Positions 31,235-40,150 of a DNA stretch of 64,000 bases are shown in pieces. The stretch covers positions 1-64,000 of the forward strand of contig CAVZUA010000053.1 in NCBI GenBank assembly GCA_963778385.1. The letters are read 5' to 3'. The notes under the pieces are model-generated. The model was not told the origin of the DNA, did not search any database, and saw only the letters and a program-made list of their open reading frames with translations. How positions within the stretch are numbered: position 1 is the stretch's first letter; each line of letters starts with the position of its first letter. This DNA is from DATARH01 sp963778385. Its GTDB lineage: Bacteria; Pseudomonadota; Alphaproteobacteria; ATCC43930; CGMCC-115725. Both the position numbers and the translations under genes were made by a program.

Positions 31235-31248
31235 ATGATCCAGATCAA
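31235..31248. promoter_or_regulatory. FixK/FNR-like palindrome (one mismatch)
   Basis: ATGATCCAGATCAA, differing from TTGAT-N4-ATCAA only at the outermost base. It is centred 68 bp before the eRF1-like gene, which would give a leader of about 27 nt. Confidence 0.55.
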
Positions 31249-31678
31249 GTCCTCGCAAGCCGCTGAGCTGCCACCGCTGCCAGCAGCTCGTTCGTCACGG
31301 CGATCTGGCGCAGGCCGAGGGGTTCCGAACGCAGGGTTGCGATCAGCGATCGCCATGCCCTGATCGCGGTCTAAGGCCAAATTGTTGATGGATTGGTCGC
31401 CGACGACTAGCGTCGCTGGATGCTGGCTATCAATGATCACGAGCGGGTTGCGGAACCGGCCGAGGAATTTGAGCGGCAGGGACAGGCGCCGCCGCCCTTC
31501 CAAGGTGTTGGGGCCGTAACGTAGTCGCGGCCTCGGCAGAACTCAGGCCGGTTCGATCAGCTCCAAGCTGCTTCTCGAGATCGGCGAGCGCGATCTGCCA
31601 GAATTTCCGATCGGCCCCATCTCCGACGGCATTGGCAATCCCTTCGATCTCTGGCGCCGCCGGCGGCGCATTGCTCAA
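31249..31678 (-). pseudogene. P-type cation-transport ATPase, N-terminal remnant
   Basis: Leftward from ATG 31678 the sequence reads KFWQIALADLEKQLGADRTG and LSSAEAATTLR, then in the next frame EGRRRLSLPLKFLGRFRNPL. This is the cytoplasmic N-terminus and first membrane helix of a Mg2+/Ca2+-type P-ATPase. After about 31440 the family signal stops. A tail-like segment, LGLRQIAVTNELLAAVAAQR, follows in another frame near 31255-31330, so the middle of the gene (phosphorylation and ATP sites) has probably been deleted. It cannot be functional. Confidence 0.6.
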
Positions 31679-31924
31679 GACGGCGTCACCCCAACAAATA
31701 CGTCAGAACGTCAAAGGTAAACGAGCCTGGCACCAAGGCGCCGATTTCGGTGTCGAATGCTACGTCCCTATGGTCTCTTTTTGCCGCCGTTCCGATATCA
31801 GGCGCCGCCGAGCGGAGGGTTGGTCATGTTTCGCGACTTGCCGGTCCACGTGGACGGCACCCCAGGTCGGGACGCCAAAGGGTGAATTCGCGATTGACCC
31901 TTGCGAGCCGCACGGGTGCGCGGC

Positions 31925-32500
31925 TTACTTGCGGCGGCCTCGGGCCCTCACATCGGCAATTGTCTCGTCCCTGGCGCGCCGCAACGCCTCGTCCACGCTG
32001 ATGCGGCCGGACGGTGGTTTGGGCTCGATTTCGCTGAGCTTCAGCGCCAGCGCACGAACCAAGTCGGCACGGGTGACGATGCCGACCAGTTTCCCGTGTC
32101 GTAGCACCGGCACGCGCTTGATGCCGTGCGCCTGCATCAACGACGCTATCTCGCGCGCTGGTGTGTCTTCGGTCACCGTGATGGGCTCTGGCGACATTAG
32201 CGCCTTGATCTTGCGGTGCTGCTCTTGGATCTCTCGCAGGAAGTCAGGCGCAAGCTCGAAGCCTTCGGCCAGCAGGTCGAGCCAACGCCTCTCCCGTTTG
32301 CTGAACCCTTCGTGCCAGCGGAGCAGGTCGGCCTCACTCATCATCCCCACCAGGGTACCGTGCCCGTCTACCACGGGCAGCCCACTGAACCCATGTGAGG
32401 CCATCAGCTTCACCGCGGCTAGTAGCGTAGTGTCGGGGTGGACCACCACGACATCGCGGGTCATGATGTCGCTTGCTAAGAACTTCGCCTCATCGAGCAT
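31925..32500 (-). CDS. CBS-pair protein without BON domain
   Basis: A 191-residue cytosolic protein. CBS1 (ASDIMTRDVVVVHPDTTLL, GMMSEADLLRWHEG) is followed by a helical linker (FLREIQEQHRKIKALM) and CBS2 (PITVTEDTPAREIASLM, IKRVPVLRHGKLVGIVTRAD), ending in a basic tail. I choose ATG 32500 because GGAGGAG sits right before it. CBS pairs typically sense AMP/ATP. The partner protein is unknown. An exact FixK-type box lies about 180 bp upstream. It resembles Hrp1-type two-CBS proteins in size. Confidence 0.88.
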   Translation of the reverse strand: MLDEAKFLASDIMTRDVVVVHPDTTLLAAVKLMASHGFSGLPVVDGHGTLVGMMSEADLLRWHEGFSKRERRWLDLLAEGFELAPDFLREIQEQHRKIKALMSPEPITVTEDTPAREIASLMQAHGIKRVPVLRHGKLVGIVTRADLVRALALKLSEIEPKPPSGRISVDEALRRARDETIADVRARGRRK

Positions 32501-32672
32501 GTTCTCCTCCACTTCACTTCAAAGGCCACAGCATGGTGACGGTTAGATCTCTGAAAGGATGATGGTGTTCGAAAACAGAAGCCGATTTGGCCCCGAGGAA
32601 CTCTACGTGATGCTCCCTTTACGCAATAAAAGGGCAGCGACTGATAATTGTCCCGTCCTTCGGTGGTAGGGA

Positions 32673-32686
32673 TTGATTTGCATCAA
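32673..32686. promoter_or_regulatory. FixK/FNR-type palindrome (exact)
   Basis: TTGATTTGCATCAA, perfect in both half-sites. It lies about 179 bp before the CBS gene (minus strand) and about 270 bp before the small membrane protein (plus strand), which has its own box. Confidence 0.6.
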
Positions 32687-32877
32687 CATCGAGCGGAAGA
32701 ATTCCGTTGATTAAAATACAAGGCCATGGAAGGCGTCGCTGTCGGTGCGTCTTCGATATGGTTGGGTGGAAACCTAATATTTCATGGCAGAGGAGATCGA
32801 CCTCGGACGGTCGACGCGGCCCCGCCCAGTTGGGCGCGGAGTCGGCGTCCTGCCGTTGGGAGTATAATGGCACGGAG

Positions 32878-32891
32878 TTGATCTAGATCAG
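32878..32891. promoter_or_regulatory. FixK/FNR-like palindrome (last base differs)
   Basis: TTGATCTAGATCAG, centred about 64 bp before the ATG at 32949. Spacing suits activation with a transcription start near 32926. Confidence 0.58.
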
Positions 32892-32948
32892 GCGCTGATC
32901 AATCAAGTCATTGTTAGCTCCGGCCGTCAAAGATTGGAGTGCTTCGAA

Positions 32949-33128
32949 ATGCCTGTTCATGACATCGTGATCCTGTCGGTGATCGTCGGCGCGTTCGGTA
33001 CGTTCAGTGGCGTGCTCGGCTTTCTCACCTGGTGCTGCGGCGACAAGCGCAAGCGGCCGATGCAGCGGCGCGGTCATCGCGATTATGGCTATTCCACCGG
33101 TGGCGATCTGATCACCGACGACGATTAG
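32949..33128 (+). CDS. small single-span membrane protein
   Basis: 59 residues: MPVHDIVILSVIVGAFGTFS leads into one hydrophobic span that ends TWCCGDKRKRP, followed by a polar tail (GYSTGGDLITDDD). The positive residues after the span suggest the C-terminus faces the cytosol. GGAG lies about 10 bp before ATG 32949. It has its own FixK-like box. I do not recognise the family. Confidence 0.6.
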   Translation: MPVHDIVILSVIVGAFGTFSGVLGFLTWCCGDKRKRPMQRRGHRDYGYSTGGDLITDDD

Positions 33129-33372
33129 AGCCGCCGTTTCGATGTCCCGCTCCTAGCGACCGCATACTCGCTCGCCAATCTTTGCGGGGGGCGCACGTTT
33201 AACGCGTGGGGAATAGGCGGCCCGGCGGGTTCTCGGGAGACCGATCAAAAGCAAGATCGTCTGCACCGGCGTGCAACAATTCTGTCTTTTTTGGCGGAAC
33301 CCGCTTGCGGCGCGCGAGGGGGCGCCTTGGTCGTGCCGTTTAAATTCCTAATGATGGCTAATCCACGACGGA

Positions 33373-33386
33373 TTGACCCAGGTCAA
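33373..33386. promoter_or_regulatory. FixK/FNR-type palindrome (TTGAC..GTCAA)
   Basis: TTGACCCAGGTCAA is a perfect palindrome of the TTGA-N6-TCAA type with C/G at the inner position. It is centred 125 bp before the DUF2934 gene. Confidence 0.5.
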
Positions 33387-33504
33387 AGCGGCAGCCGGTC
33401 CGGCCCGTAAGGTCGAGGGCAGGATCACGCACATCGAACTGCCTGAACGATCAAGTGCAACGGGCAGCGAAACTTTCCGACTGCCGTTTCAAGGAGGACC
33501 CATC

Positions 33505-33690
33505 ATGTCGATCGAACATAGCCCCAATGCCTTTCACGAGCAGGCGATCCGGGAGAGGGCGCACCTTATTTGGGAAGAAGAGGGTCGCCCGACCGGAAAA
33601 GACCTCGAGCATTGGTTCATAGCCGAAAGGGAAATCAACTACGAATACCCGAGATCGTGGGTGGAGATTTCGCGGAAGACCGCCGCATGA
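33505..33690 (+). CDS. DUF2934 small protein
   Basis: 61 residues: MSIEHSPNAFHEQAIRERAH, LIWEEEGRPTGKDLEHW, then an acidic-basic tail. The IRERAxxIWExEGRPxGxxxxHW pattern is the DUF2934 hallmark. AAGGAGG at 33491-33497 fixes the ATG at 33505. DUF2934 proteins are common in Rhizobiales, often near stress genes, and their function is unknown. Confidence 0.85.
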   Translation: MSIEHSPNAFHEQAIRERAHLIWEEEGRPTGKDLEHWFIAEREINYEYPRSWVEISRKTAA

Positions 33691-34267
33691 TTGTGCCCAT
33701 TTGCCGAGACCAATGATTGTGGTGGCGGCGAGCACGATGCTCGTGGCGGTGCTGTGGTCTCGGAACCGGTGTTCATCATAACTCACCCCATTGGGCGTCG
33801 AGGCAGTTTAGCGGTTCATTGGGGAGCGCGTCTTTCCGAGCCGCCGAGTGGGGGCCGGAAAGCGGGCGCCCCACTCGCTAATGCCGCTCGTGCCGGCGGG
33901 TTTTGCCGACGGGACCGCAATTCATGGCTCGCCCTGAAGGCGCGCTTCGGGGCCTCGCCCCGGCCGCTGCCGCCAATGGGGTATCGACCCTACTAAATTC
34001 CCCCATCAGTCGCCGGTCTCCGCGATGATGCTGATGCGGTGAAGCGCATGCGGCATTTCCCGCTCGATTCCATATCTGAACTGCACCGATGACGTCGTTC
34101 TTGCGGCGGCGGTCGACCGGCCATCACCGTCGGCACGATGGTAGACAGCGCCGCATCACATATCCGGCTCGTTCAGGTTGTCCATCCAAGGTTAATGGGA
34201 TCGGAAACGCGGCCGTCGGGTGCGGAGCCGCAAGGCGGCGCGCAGAGCTCAGTTGAACGAAGTTGCG
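33691..34267. other. intergenic, about 580 bp
   Basis: No supported gene. A plus-strand open frame at 33691-33996 is rich in Gly/Arg with no domain and no ribosome binding site. Nothing else was seen up to the FixK-like box at 34268. Confidence 0.35.
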
Positions 34268-34281
34268 TTGACCTAAATCAG
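34268..34281. promoter_or_regulatory. FixK/FNR-like palindrome (imperfect)
   Basis: TTGACCTAAATCAG, centred only 42 bp before the ATG at 34317. If used at -41.5 the message would be almost leaderless, so either that is true, the start is further downstream, or the box acts negatively. Confidence 0.45.
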
Positions 34282-34316
34282 TGCTGCGCCGCCGCGTCGG
34301 CCGCATCATCCGAGAC

Positions 34317-34514
34317 ATGGAACGCCTCGAACTCTTGCACGCCAGGATCGCCATCTACCGTCGCTGCCTGAAGGAGGGCGCCGACGGTGATATGGCGAGA
34401 GCTTACCTCTGGCTGATCTGGCAGGACGAAGTCGAACTCGCGGCTCTTACCAAGAAACTTAAAAATGACATCGCGCCTAAAGACCGCGCGGGCGATCCGG
34501 CGGTCGGCTGCTGA
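34317..34514 (+). CDS. small helical protein of unknown function
   Basis: 65 residues: MERLELLHARIAIYRRCLKE, then GADGDMARAYLWLIWQDEVE and a Lys-rich end. It is mostly helical, with no membrane span. The ribosome binding site is weak. The frame also has an upstream ATG at 34281, which would overlap the FixK-like box. Proteins of this pattern occur as hypothetical proteins in Bradyrhizobium-like genomes. Confidence 0.45.
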   Translation: MERLELLHARIAIYRRCLKEGADGDMARAYLWLIWQDEVELAALTKKLKNDIAPKDRAGDPAVGC

Positions 34515-34901
34515 AAGCAGCGCCTCAAGGACCAAAGCTGAGCTTCCGCTTTCCTGGGAGCCGCCTTCGCGCATCATCCGAGCGGCGTCTGGCTCAGCCG
34601 CCATGCTCCCAAGCCTCGTGCTGCTGGCGGGCAGCATCGCGCGCCGCGCGCTAGCGCGGGTTGCTCAGATAATCGCGCACCCAGGGGTCGCCGTCACTCA
34701 GGAGCTCCCGCGCGGCGTGCCGCCCCGCAGTTTCCTGGCAACGCGGTCGCGGATGGCGAACGGTTTCGAGGTCGGGCGTCGCCGACTCTCGTTCCTCTTG
34801 CAGACGTCGCGCTTAGTGTGCCGACAGAGGATCAGGCGAGCAGCTGTGGCGCTCATTGACCCACATCAACCGTCGCGAGATGACGCGATCCGACAGCTCA
34901 G
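34515..34901. other. intergenic with an orphan FixK-type box
   Basis: I find no gene with proper signals. A short minus-strand stretch (about 34660-34790) reads ARELLSDGDPWVRDYLSNPR and then stops, which looks like the C-terminus of something lost. The exact box at 34856 has no obvious target. Confidence 0.35.
34856..34869. promoter_or_regulatory. FixK/FNR-type palindrome (exact), orphan
   Basis: TTGACCCACATCAA. It sits 33 bp beyond the 3' end of the ABC permease gene, so it cannot drive that gene. It may have served a leftward gene now reduced to the fragment near 34.7 kb. Confidence 0.5.
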
Positions 34902-36024
34902 TTAGCGGCGCTCGCGACCTTTCGGAAGCGCCAGCAGCGCCAGCACGAAGAACAAGGCGCCAAACAGCGCGACCTCGACGAATTGCGCCCACACGACCGC
35001 AAAGCCGGCGTCGCGGTAAAGGACAGCCTGCGCAAACGACACGAAATGCGCCGTCGGCGAAAACTGCGCGATGTCCGCCATCCAGCGCGGCATGCTTTCC
35101 AGCGGCGTGTTGCTGCCCGAGAGCAACGCGAGGGGCACATAGACCAGCAGGTACAAAAGGCCAAGCTGCGGCATCGAGCGAGCGACCGTGCCGAGGAAAA
35201 CGCCGATCGCCGTGGCAAAGAACAGATAGACGGCCGTTCCGGCAAGAAACAACGGCACCGAGCCGGCGATCGGAATGTGAAGCATCCCGCGCACGACGAA
35301 ATACAGCGACAAGCCGGCCGCGACGATGATGACAAGGCTGTTTGCCCATATTTTCGCGGCGCCGATCTCGAATGGCGTCACCGGCATAACCAGCAAGTGG
35401 TCCATTGTGCCGTGCTCGCGCTCGCGCACGATGGCCGCGCCGGCGAGGATGATCGCCAACATCGTGATGCTGTTGATGATGCCCATGACACTGGTGAACC
35501 AGCTGGTCTCTACATTCGGGTTGAACGCGATCCGCGCGACGAGATCGACCGCCGACCCCGGCGCGCCTTCGGCCCGCGACACGAAGTCGGCAATCTCGGT
35601 GTTGATGATCTGGGCCGCGTAGGCGGCGCCGAGGCCGGCCTGCACCATCGCCGTCGCATCGACATCGAGCTGCAGCCCCGGCTTGTGCCCACCGACCACA
35701 TCGCGCTCGAAATTGGGCGGGATGTCGATGATGAAGGTGTATTTCCCGGCATTCATCAACGGAACGGTGTCGCGCTCGGCCACTGGCCGCGGCGTCTGAA
35801 AATAGGGTGGTAGAAAGGCCTGGGCGATCCGGCGTGACAAGCGCCGAGCGATCCTCGTCGACGATCCCGATGGAGGCATTGCGCACTTCCTGCGAGCTGC
35901 TTTGCGCCTGCGCGATGATCGCCAGCGAAAACGCGTAGATGACGAGGCCAAGCAGTGCATAGTCGCGCAGAAAACTGCGGAGTTCCTTGGTGCCAAGCCA
36001 ATAGATGTTGGCAAGCGTCCGCAC
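34902..36024 (-). pseudogene. ABC-2 type permease (YhhJ-like), one frameshift
   Basis: The N-terminus in one frame is MRTLANIYWLGTKELRSFLR with a first membrane span (ALLGLVIYAFSLAIIAQAQ). After EDRSAL a single extra G near 35835 shifts the frame. It then continues (RRIAQAFLPPYF, YTFIIDIPPNFERDVVGG, VREREHGTMDHLLVMPVTP) through five more spans to LPKGRERR. Reconstructed length is about 373 residues, normal for the family. It would form the membrane channel with RbbA, whose gene ends 2 bp upstream. Because everything else is intact, a sequencing error is possible. Confidence 0.85.
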
Positions 36025-36026
36025 CC

Positions 36027-38741
36027 TTACCGCTCCTGCTTGCGGAGCAGCATGAGGCTCAACAGAATCAGGGCTGGTACGAAGATCGCCAGTGCGCCGA
36101 GTTGCGGTACGAGGTCGGTGAAACCGAGCCCCTTGGTGAACGTGCCGATGCTGACCGGCAGAAAATAGGTCATCGGAAACAGCCGGCCCATGATCCGGCC
36201 CATTCCCGTCAGGGACGACACCGGCACCATCATTCCCGCGAACATTGTTGCCGGCAGCACCGTCAGGATCGCGGTGCCGAACAGCGCCGCGATCTGGGTG
36301 CGCGCAAAACTCGAGATCGCCATGCCATAGGCAGTCGTCGCGGCGACGTAGATCGTCACGCCAAGCAACAGCGTCATGAAGCTGCCCCGCAGCGGAACCC
36401 GGAAAACGAAAAAGGCCATCAGCAGCATCAGCCCGAAATTGATGAGCGCCAGCGCGATGTACGGCAGCTGCTTTCCCACCAGGAACTCGACGCGCGTGAC
36501 CGGTGTCACGTAGAGATTGGTGATCGAGCCGAGCTCCTTCTCACGCACGATCGCCAGCGCCATCAGGATGGCGGGGAACAGCGCGAGCTGCAGCGCGAAC
36601 TGCGCCGGCACCATCGCGTAGACGCTTTCAAAGTTCTGATTGTATTTGAGCCGCACCTCGATATCCGCTGCGGGTGCGGGCGCCGCCGGTGCCGCGTCGG
36701 AGAGGTAGAGCTGATGCATCGCCTGCAGATAGCCGCGAATCGTCTGAGCGATGAATGGCCGGGCGCCGTCGATCCAGGCGGCGACCTGGACCGGCCGCCG
36801 GCGCGCGACGTCGCGGCCGAAGCCGGGCGGAATCTCGATGCCAGTGTCGATGTCTCCCGCCGCCAGCCGGGTTTCGAGATCGCGGTAATCCGCCAGCGGC
36901 AGTTTTTCGACAAAATAAGCCGAGCCGCGCAGCTGTTCGAGATAGGCGCGGCTTTCATGCGTCCCGTCGTGATCAAGGACCGCGAAGCTCAGCGAATTGA
37001 CGTCGGTCGAGATGCCAAAGCCGAGCACCAGCATCAGGAAGGTGGTACCGAATATCGCGAAGCCGAGCCGGATCGGATCGCGCAGCAACTCGAGCGCTTC
37101 GCGGATCGTGCAGGCAGCGAGGCGACGCGGGCTGAAGCCCGACTGCGCCGTTGCGGTCGCAGCGGGCGCCGGCGCCCGAAGCGCGTCCCCGACAGCTGCT
37201 TGTGCCGGAGATGCTTCTTCCAGGTAGCTGACAAAGGCATCTTCCAGTGTTGCCGCCCCGCGCGCGGCGATGAGGCCTCCCGCAGTGTCGGTAGCCAGCA
37301 CCCGACCGAAATCCATGAGCGAGATCCGATCGCAGCGTTCGGCCTCATTCATAAAATGGGTCGAGACGAAGATCGTCACGCCGTTGGCGCGCGATAGGCC
37401 GATCAGCAGCTCCCAGAACCGGTCTCGCGCGACAGGATCGACGCCCGAGGTCGGCTCGTCGAGGATCAATATTTCGGGCTCGTGGACGATCGCGACCGCT
37501 AATGACAAGCGTTGGCGAATACCGAGTGGCAAATCGTCCGCGCGCTGATCGATGTAGTCTCCAAGCCCGAAATGGTCGATCAAAAAGGTAATGCGCGCTT
37601 TCGCCTTTCCGGGCGGGAGATGGAACAAGCGAGCATGCAGATCGAGGTTCTGCCGCACGGTCAGCTCGGTATAGAGCGAGAATGACTGCGACATGTAACC
37701 GACCCGCGTGCGGGCGTTGTGGTCGCGCCCGTCAATCGGCCGACCGAACAGCAGCACCTTGCCCTCGCTCGCCGGCAACAGGCCGGTCAGCATCTTCATC
37801 GTCGTGGTCTTGCCGCAACCGTTCGAGCCGACGAAGCCAAAGATTTCGCCCCGCTCGATTGCGAAGCTGACGTGGTCGACCGCGGTGAAGTCGCCGAACC
37901 GGCGGGTCAAGCCGTGCGCCTCGATCACGGGCCCGTCCTTGTCAGCGCGGCGCGGGGGGATTTGCAGCGTGTGATAGCTGGCGCGTTCAGCCTCGGGCAG
38001 TAGGTGAACAAAGGCGGCTTCGATGCTGCTTTCGCTTGCGGCGGTCTTGAGTTCGGCAGGCGTCCCTGCGGCGATGACCCGGCCGCGGTCCATGGCGACC
38101 AGCACGTCGAACCGCTCAGCCTCCTCCATATAGGCGGTGGCCACGATGACGCTCATACCGGCGCGGCGCGCCCGGATGCGGTCGATCAATTCCCAAAATT
38201 GCCGGCGCGATAGCGGATCGACCCCAGTGGTCGGCTCGTCGAGGATCAGCAAATCGGGGTCGTGGATCAGCGAGCAGCACAAGCCGAGCTTCTGCTTCAT
38301 GCCGCCCGACAGCTTTTTCGCCGGCCGATCGCCAAATCGTGTGAGCCCGGTCGCGTCGAGCAACTCGGCGGTGCGCCGCCGGCGCTCTTCGGCGGCCTGT
38401 CCGAAGAGCCGGCCAAAGAACTGGATGTTTTCGCGGACGCTGAGGTCGGGATAGAGGTTCTTGCCTAATCCCTGCGGCATATAAGCGATGCGCGGGCAGA
38501 TCGCGGCGCGGTGTGCCGCGTCAGCCATGTCGCCGCCGAGAACGTTGACGGTGCCGGACTGAAGCCGTCGAGCGCCGGCGATCAGCGAAAGCAGCGTCGA
38601 CTTGCCGACGCCGTCGGGGCCGATCAAGCCGACCGTACATCCCGAAGGGATTTCGAGCGTGACACCGTCGAGCGCGGCGACCTTGCCGTAACGCTGGGTA
38701 ACGCCGGCCAGATAGGCAATCAGGCCGGTTTGTGCAGTCAT
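36027..38741 (-). CDS. rbbA: ABC transporter with two ATPase domains and fused permease (RbbA/YhiH-like)
   Basis: A 904-residue fusion protein. NBD1 is at about residues 8-240 (Walker A GPDGVGKST, signature LSGGMKQK, Walker B LLILDEPTTGVDP). NBD2 is at about 270-500 (GSNGCGKTT, signature degenerated to LPLGIRQR, ILILDEPTSGVDP). From about 540 there is an ABC-2 permease with six spans and a large periplasmic loop. E. coli RbbA has this architecture, was reported to bind ribosomes, and sits between yhiI and yhhJ as here. The operon order is HlyD-RbbA-permease, with a 4-bp ATGA overlap upstream. It may export an unknown substrate. Confidence 0.9.
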   Translation of the reverse strand: MTAQTGLIAYLAGVTQRYGKVAALDGVTLEIPSGCTVGLIGPDGVGKSTLLSLIAGARRLQSGTVNVLGGDMADAAHRAAICPRIAYMPQGLGKNLYPDLSVRENIQFFGRLFGQAAEERRRRTAELLDATGLTRFGDRPAKKLSGGMKQKLGLCCSLIHDPDLLILDEPTTGVDPLSRRQFWELIDRIRARRAGMSVIVATAYMEEAERFDVLVAMDRGRVIAAGTPAELKTAASESSIEAAFVHLLPEAERASYHTLQIPPRRADKDGPVIEAHGLTRRFGDFTAVDHVSFAIERGEIFGFVGSNGCGKTTTMKMLTGLLPASEGKVLLFGRPIDGRDHNARTRVGYMSQSFSLYTELTVRQNLDLHARLFHLPPGKAKARITFLIDHFGLGDYIDQRADDLPLGIRQRLSLAVAIVHEPEILILDEPTSGVDPVARDRFWELLIGLSRANGVTIFVSTHFMNEAERCDRISLMDFGRVLATDTAGGLIAARGAATLEDAFVSYLEEASPAQAAVGDALRAPAPAATATAQSGFSPRRLAACTIREALELLRDPIRLGFAIFGTTFLMLVLGFGISTDVNSLSFAVLDHDGTHESRAYLEQLRGSAYFVEKLPLADYRDLETRLAAGDIDTGIEIPPGFGRDVARRRPVQVAAWIDGARPFIAQTIRGYLQAMHQLYLSDAAPAAPAPAADIEVRLKYNQNFESVYAMVPAQFALQLALFPAILMALAIVREKELGSITNLYVTPVTRVEFLVGKQLPYIALALINFGLMLLMAFFVFRVPLRGSFMTLLLGVTIYVAATTAYGMAISSFARTQIAALFGTAILTVLPATMFAGMMVPVSSLTGMGRIMGRLFPMTYFLPVSIGTFTKGLGFTDLVPQLGALAIFVPALILLSLMLLRKQER

Positions 38742-39844
38742 TGTGAAACTGCGGGCGAAACCGGAGGCGGCGGGCTCGGTTGCAGCTTCGCCGGCCAGAC
38801 AGCCTTCTCGTCAGTCCGCACATAAGCCTCGCCGGGCAGCCCGCTTCTGACTAGCGCCGCGCGGCCTTCGAGACGGTCGGGGTCGATGCGCACCCGGATG
38901 CGGAACATCAGCTTGTCACGCTCATCGCGGGTCTCGACGGTTTTGGGTGTGAACTGAGCCTGGTTGGCGATGAAAACGACCCTGGCCGGGATCACGTGCG
39001 CCGGATAGGCGTCGAGGACGATGCGGGCGTCCGACCCGATCCGAACGCGACCCGCCTGCCCGGTCGGCAAATAGATGTCCATATAGACATAGGACCCGTC
39101 GAGCATCGTGAGGACCTTGCCGCCGGCCGGCAGCACCTCGCCGACATTGGCGACGCGGTATTCGATCGGCCCCTCCTTGGGGGCAACGAGCGAGTTGTCA
39201 GCGATATTCACTTCGTAAAGCTCGACCTGGCGCTGAGCGGCGTTGACGGCGCGCTCTGTGGCAGCGACATGGGCCTCGGCGGCCTGGAGCGTGGCGGTCG
39301 CGCTGTCGCGCTGCTGTTGCTTCAGATCCAGGGACTCTCGGGCGGCGTAGCCGCGCGAGACGAGATAGGTGGAGCGATCGACCTCCTGCCGGGCGAACTT
39401 CACGACGGCCTGTTGCTGGGCGTAATTGGCCCGGGCCTCATCCAGCGAATGCTCAGCTTGCTTGGCCAACTCCTGGTATTGCTTCAGCGACGCTTGCAGG
39501 TCGCGCGTATCCATCACCGCGACGACCTGCCCCGGCTTCACCAGATCACCCTCGTCGACATTGAGTTGAAGAATGCGGCCGGCGAATTTGGTGTCGATGT
39601 CGACGGCGTCAGCCTCAACCCGTCCGTTGCCGATCGCGAAGCCCGGCGGCAAGGCCGGCCCGGAGTGGGCCCACCACCAATAGCCGCCGGCTGCGACCAA
39701 GATGATCAGCGCCGCGCTGATGCGGCGCGGCCACCGGCGGGGCTTTCGCGCCGGTGGCATTGGCATCGGAAGCTGAGCCGGCTTCGGCTCGCGAACGACC
39801 GGAAGCATCCGGTTATCAACGTGGCGCTCGTCTTGTAGCGTCAT
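38738..39844 (-). CDS. HlyD/YhiI-type periplasmic adaptor
   Basis: 368 residues. A Pro/Arg-rich cytosolic start and one membrane span (about 42-60, ISAALIILVAAGGYWWWA) lead to a lipoyl-type half (GRILQLNVDEGDLVKPGQVV), a long coiled-coil hairpin (about 120-225, QYQELAKQAEHSLDEARANY) and beta-barrel domains. It bridges the inner-membrane ABC pump to an outer-membrane channel. It is the first gene of the three-gene export operon and overlaps rbbA by 4 bp. A FixK-like box lies 190 bp upstream, but that box is better placed for the divergent CBS gene. Confidence 0.9.
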   Translation of the reverse strand: MTLQDERHVDNRMLPVVREPKPAQLPMPMPPARKPRRWPRRISAALIILVAAGGYWWWAHSGPALPPGFAIGNGRVEADAVDIDTKFAGRILQLNVDEGDLVKPGQVVAVMDTRDLQASLKQYQELAKQAEHSLDEARANYAQQQAVVKFARQEVDRSTYLVSRGYAARESLDLKQQQRDSATATLQAAEAHVAATERAVNAAQRQVELYEVNIADNSLVAPKEGPIEYRVANVGEVLPAGGKVLTMLDGSYVYMDIYLPTGQAGRVRIGSDARIVLDAYPAHVIPARVVFIANQAQFTPKTVETRDERDKLMFRIRVRIDPDRLEGRAALVRSGLPGEAYVRTDEKAVWPAKLQPSPPPPVSPAVSQ

Positions 39845-40150
39845 GACCGACCTGCCCCGCTACTCCCGGTCCCCGGCTTTTAGGGACCGATGCGACGATG
39901 GGCCAGACGCGCCGCAAGCGGAATCCGGATTGCCCCTAAGGGAAGCTACGTATCGATCCCCCAGTGTCCTGGGCGCGGAGGGCGTTGGATAGTTGTCGAC
40001 AAGAGGGGCGAGCGTCAGGTTCGGGCCCGTTGATCTGGGTCAGCGTCGGCGATGCGCGACCGTGCTACCTCGCTTCCGAACGGACAGGCATCCGGCGAAT
40101 GTAATGACCGCGTGACCTGGTTCCCTGCACTTCGTCGGTCGGAGGAGACC
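39845..40150. other. divergent promoter region between the ABC operon and the CBS gene
   Basis: About 306 bp without a gene. The FixK-like box at 40030 is the only signal I can name. Confidence 0.4.
40030..40043. promoter_or_regulatory. FixK/FNR-like palindrome (imperfect)
   Basis: TTGATCTGGGTCAG, centred 114 bp before the CBS gene at 40151 and about 190 bp before the HlyD gene on the other strand. Confidence 0.45.

Noticed and set aside
32619..32873. 84-codon minus-strand frame upstream of the CBS gene
   Set aside because: It covers the exact FixK-type box and has no coding character.
35955..37397. 480-codon plus-strand frame across the ABC operon
   Set aside because: His/Arg/Gln-rich shadow of rbbA and the permease, with no family features.
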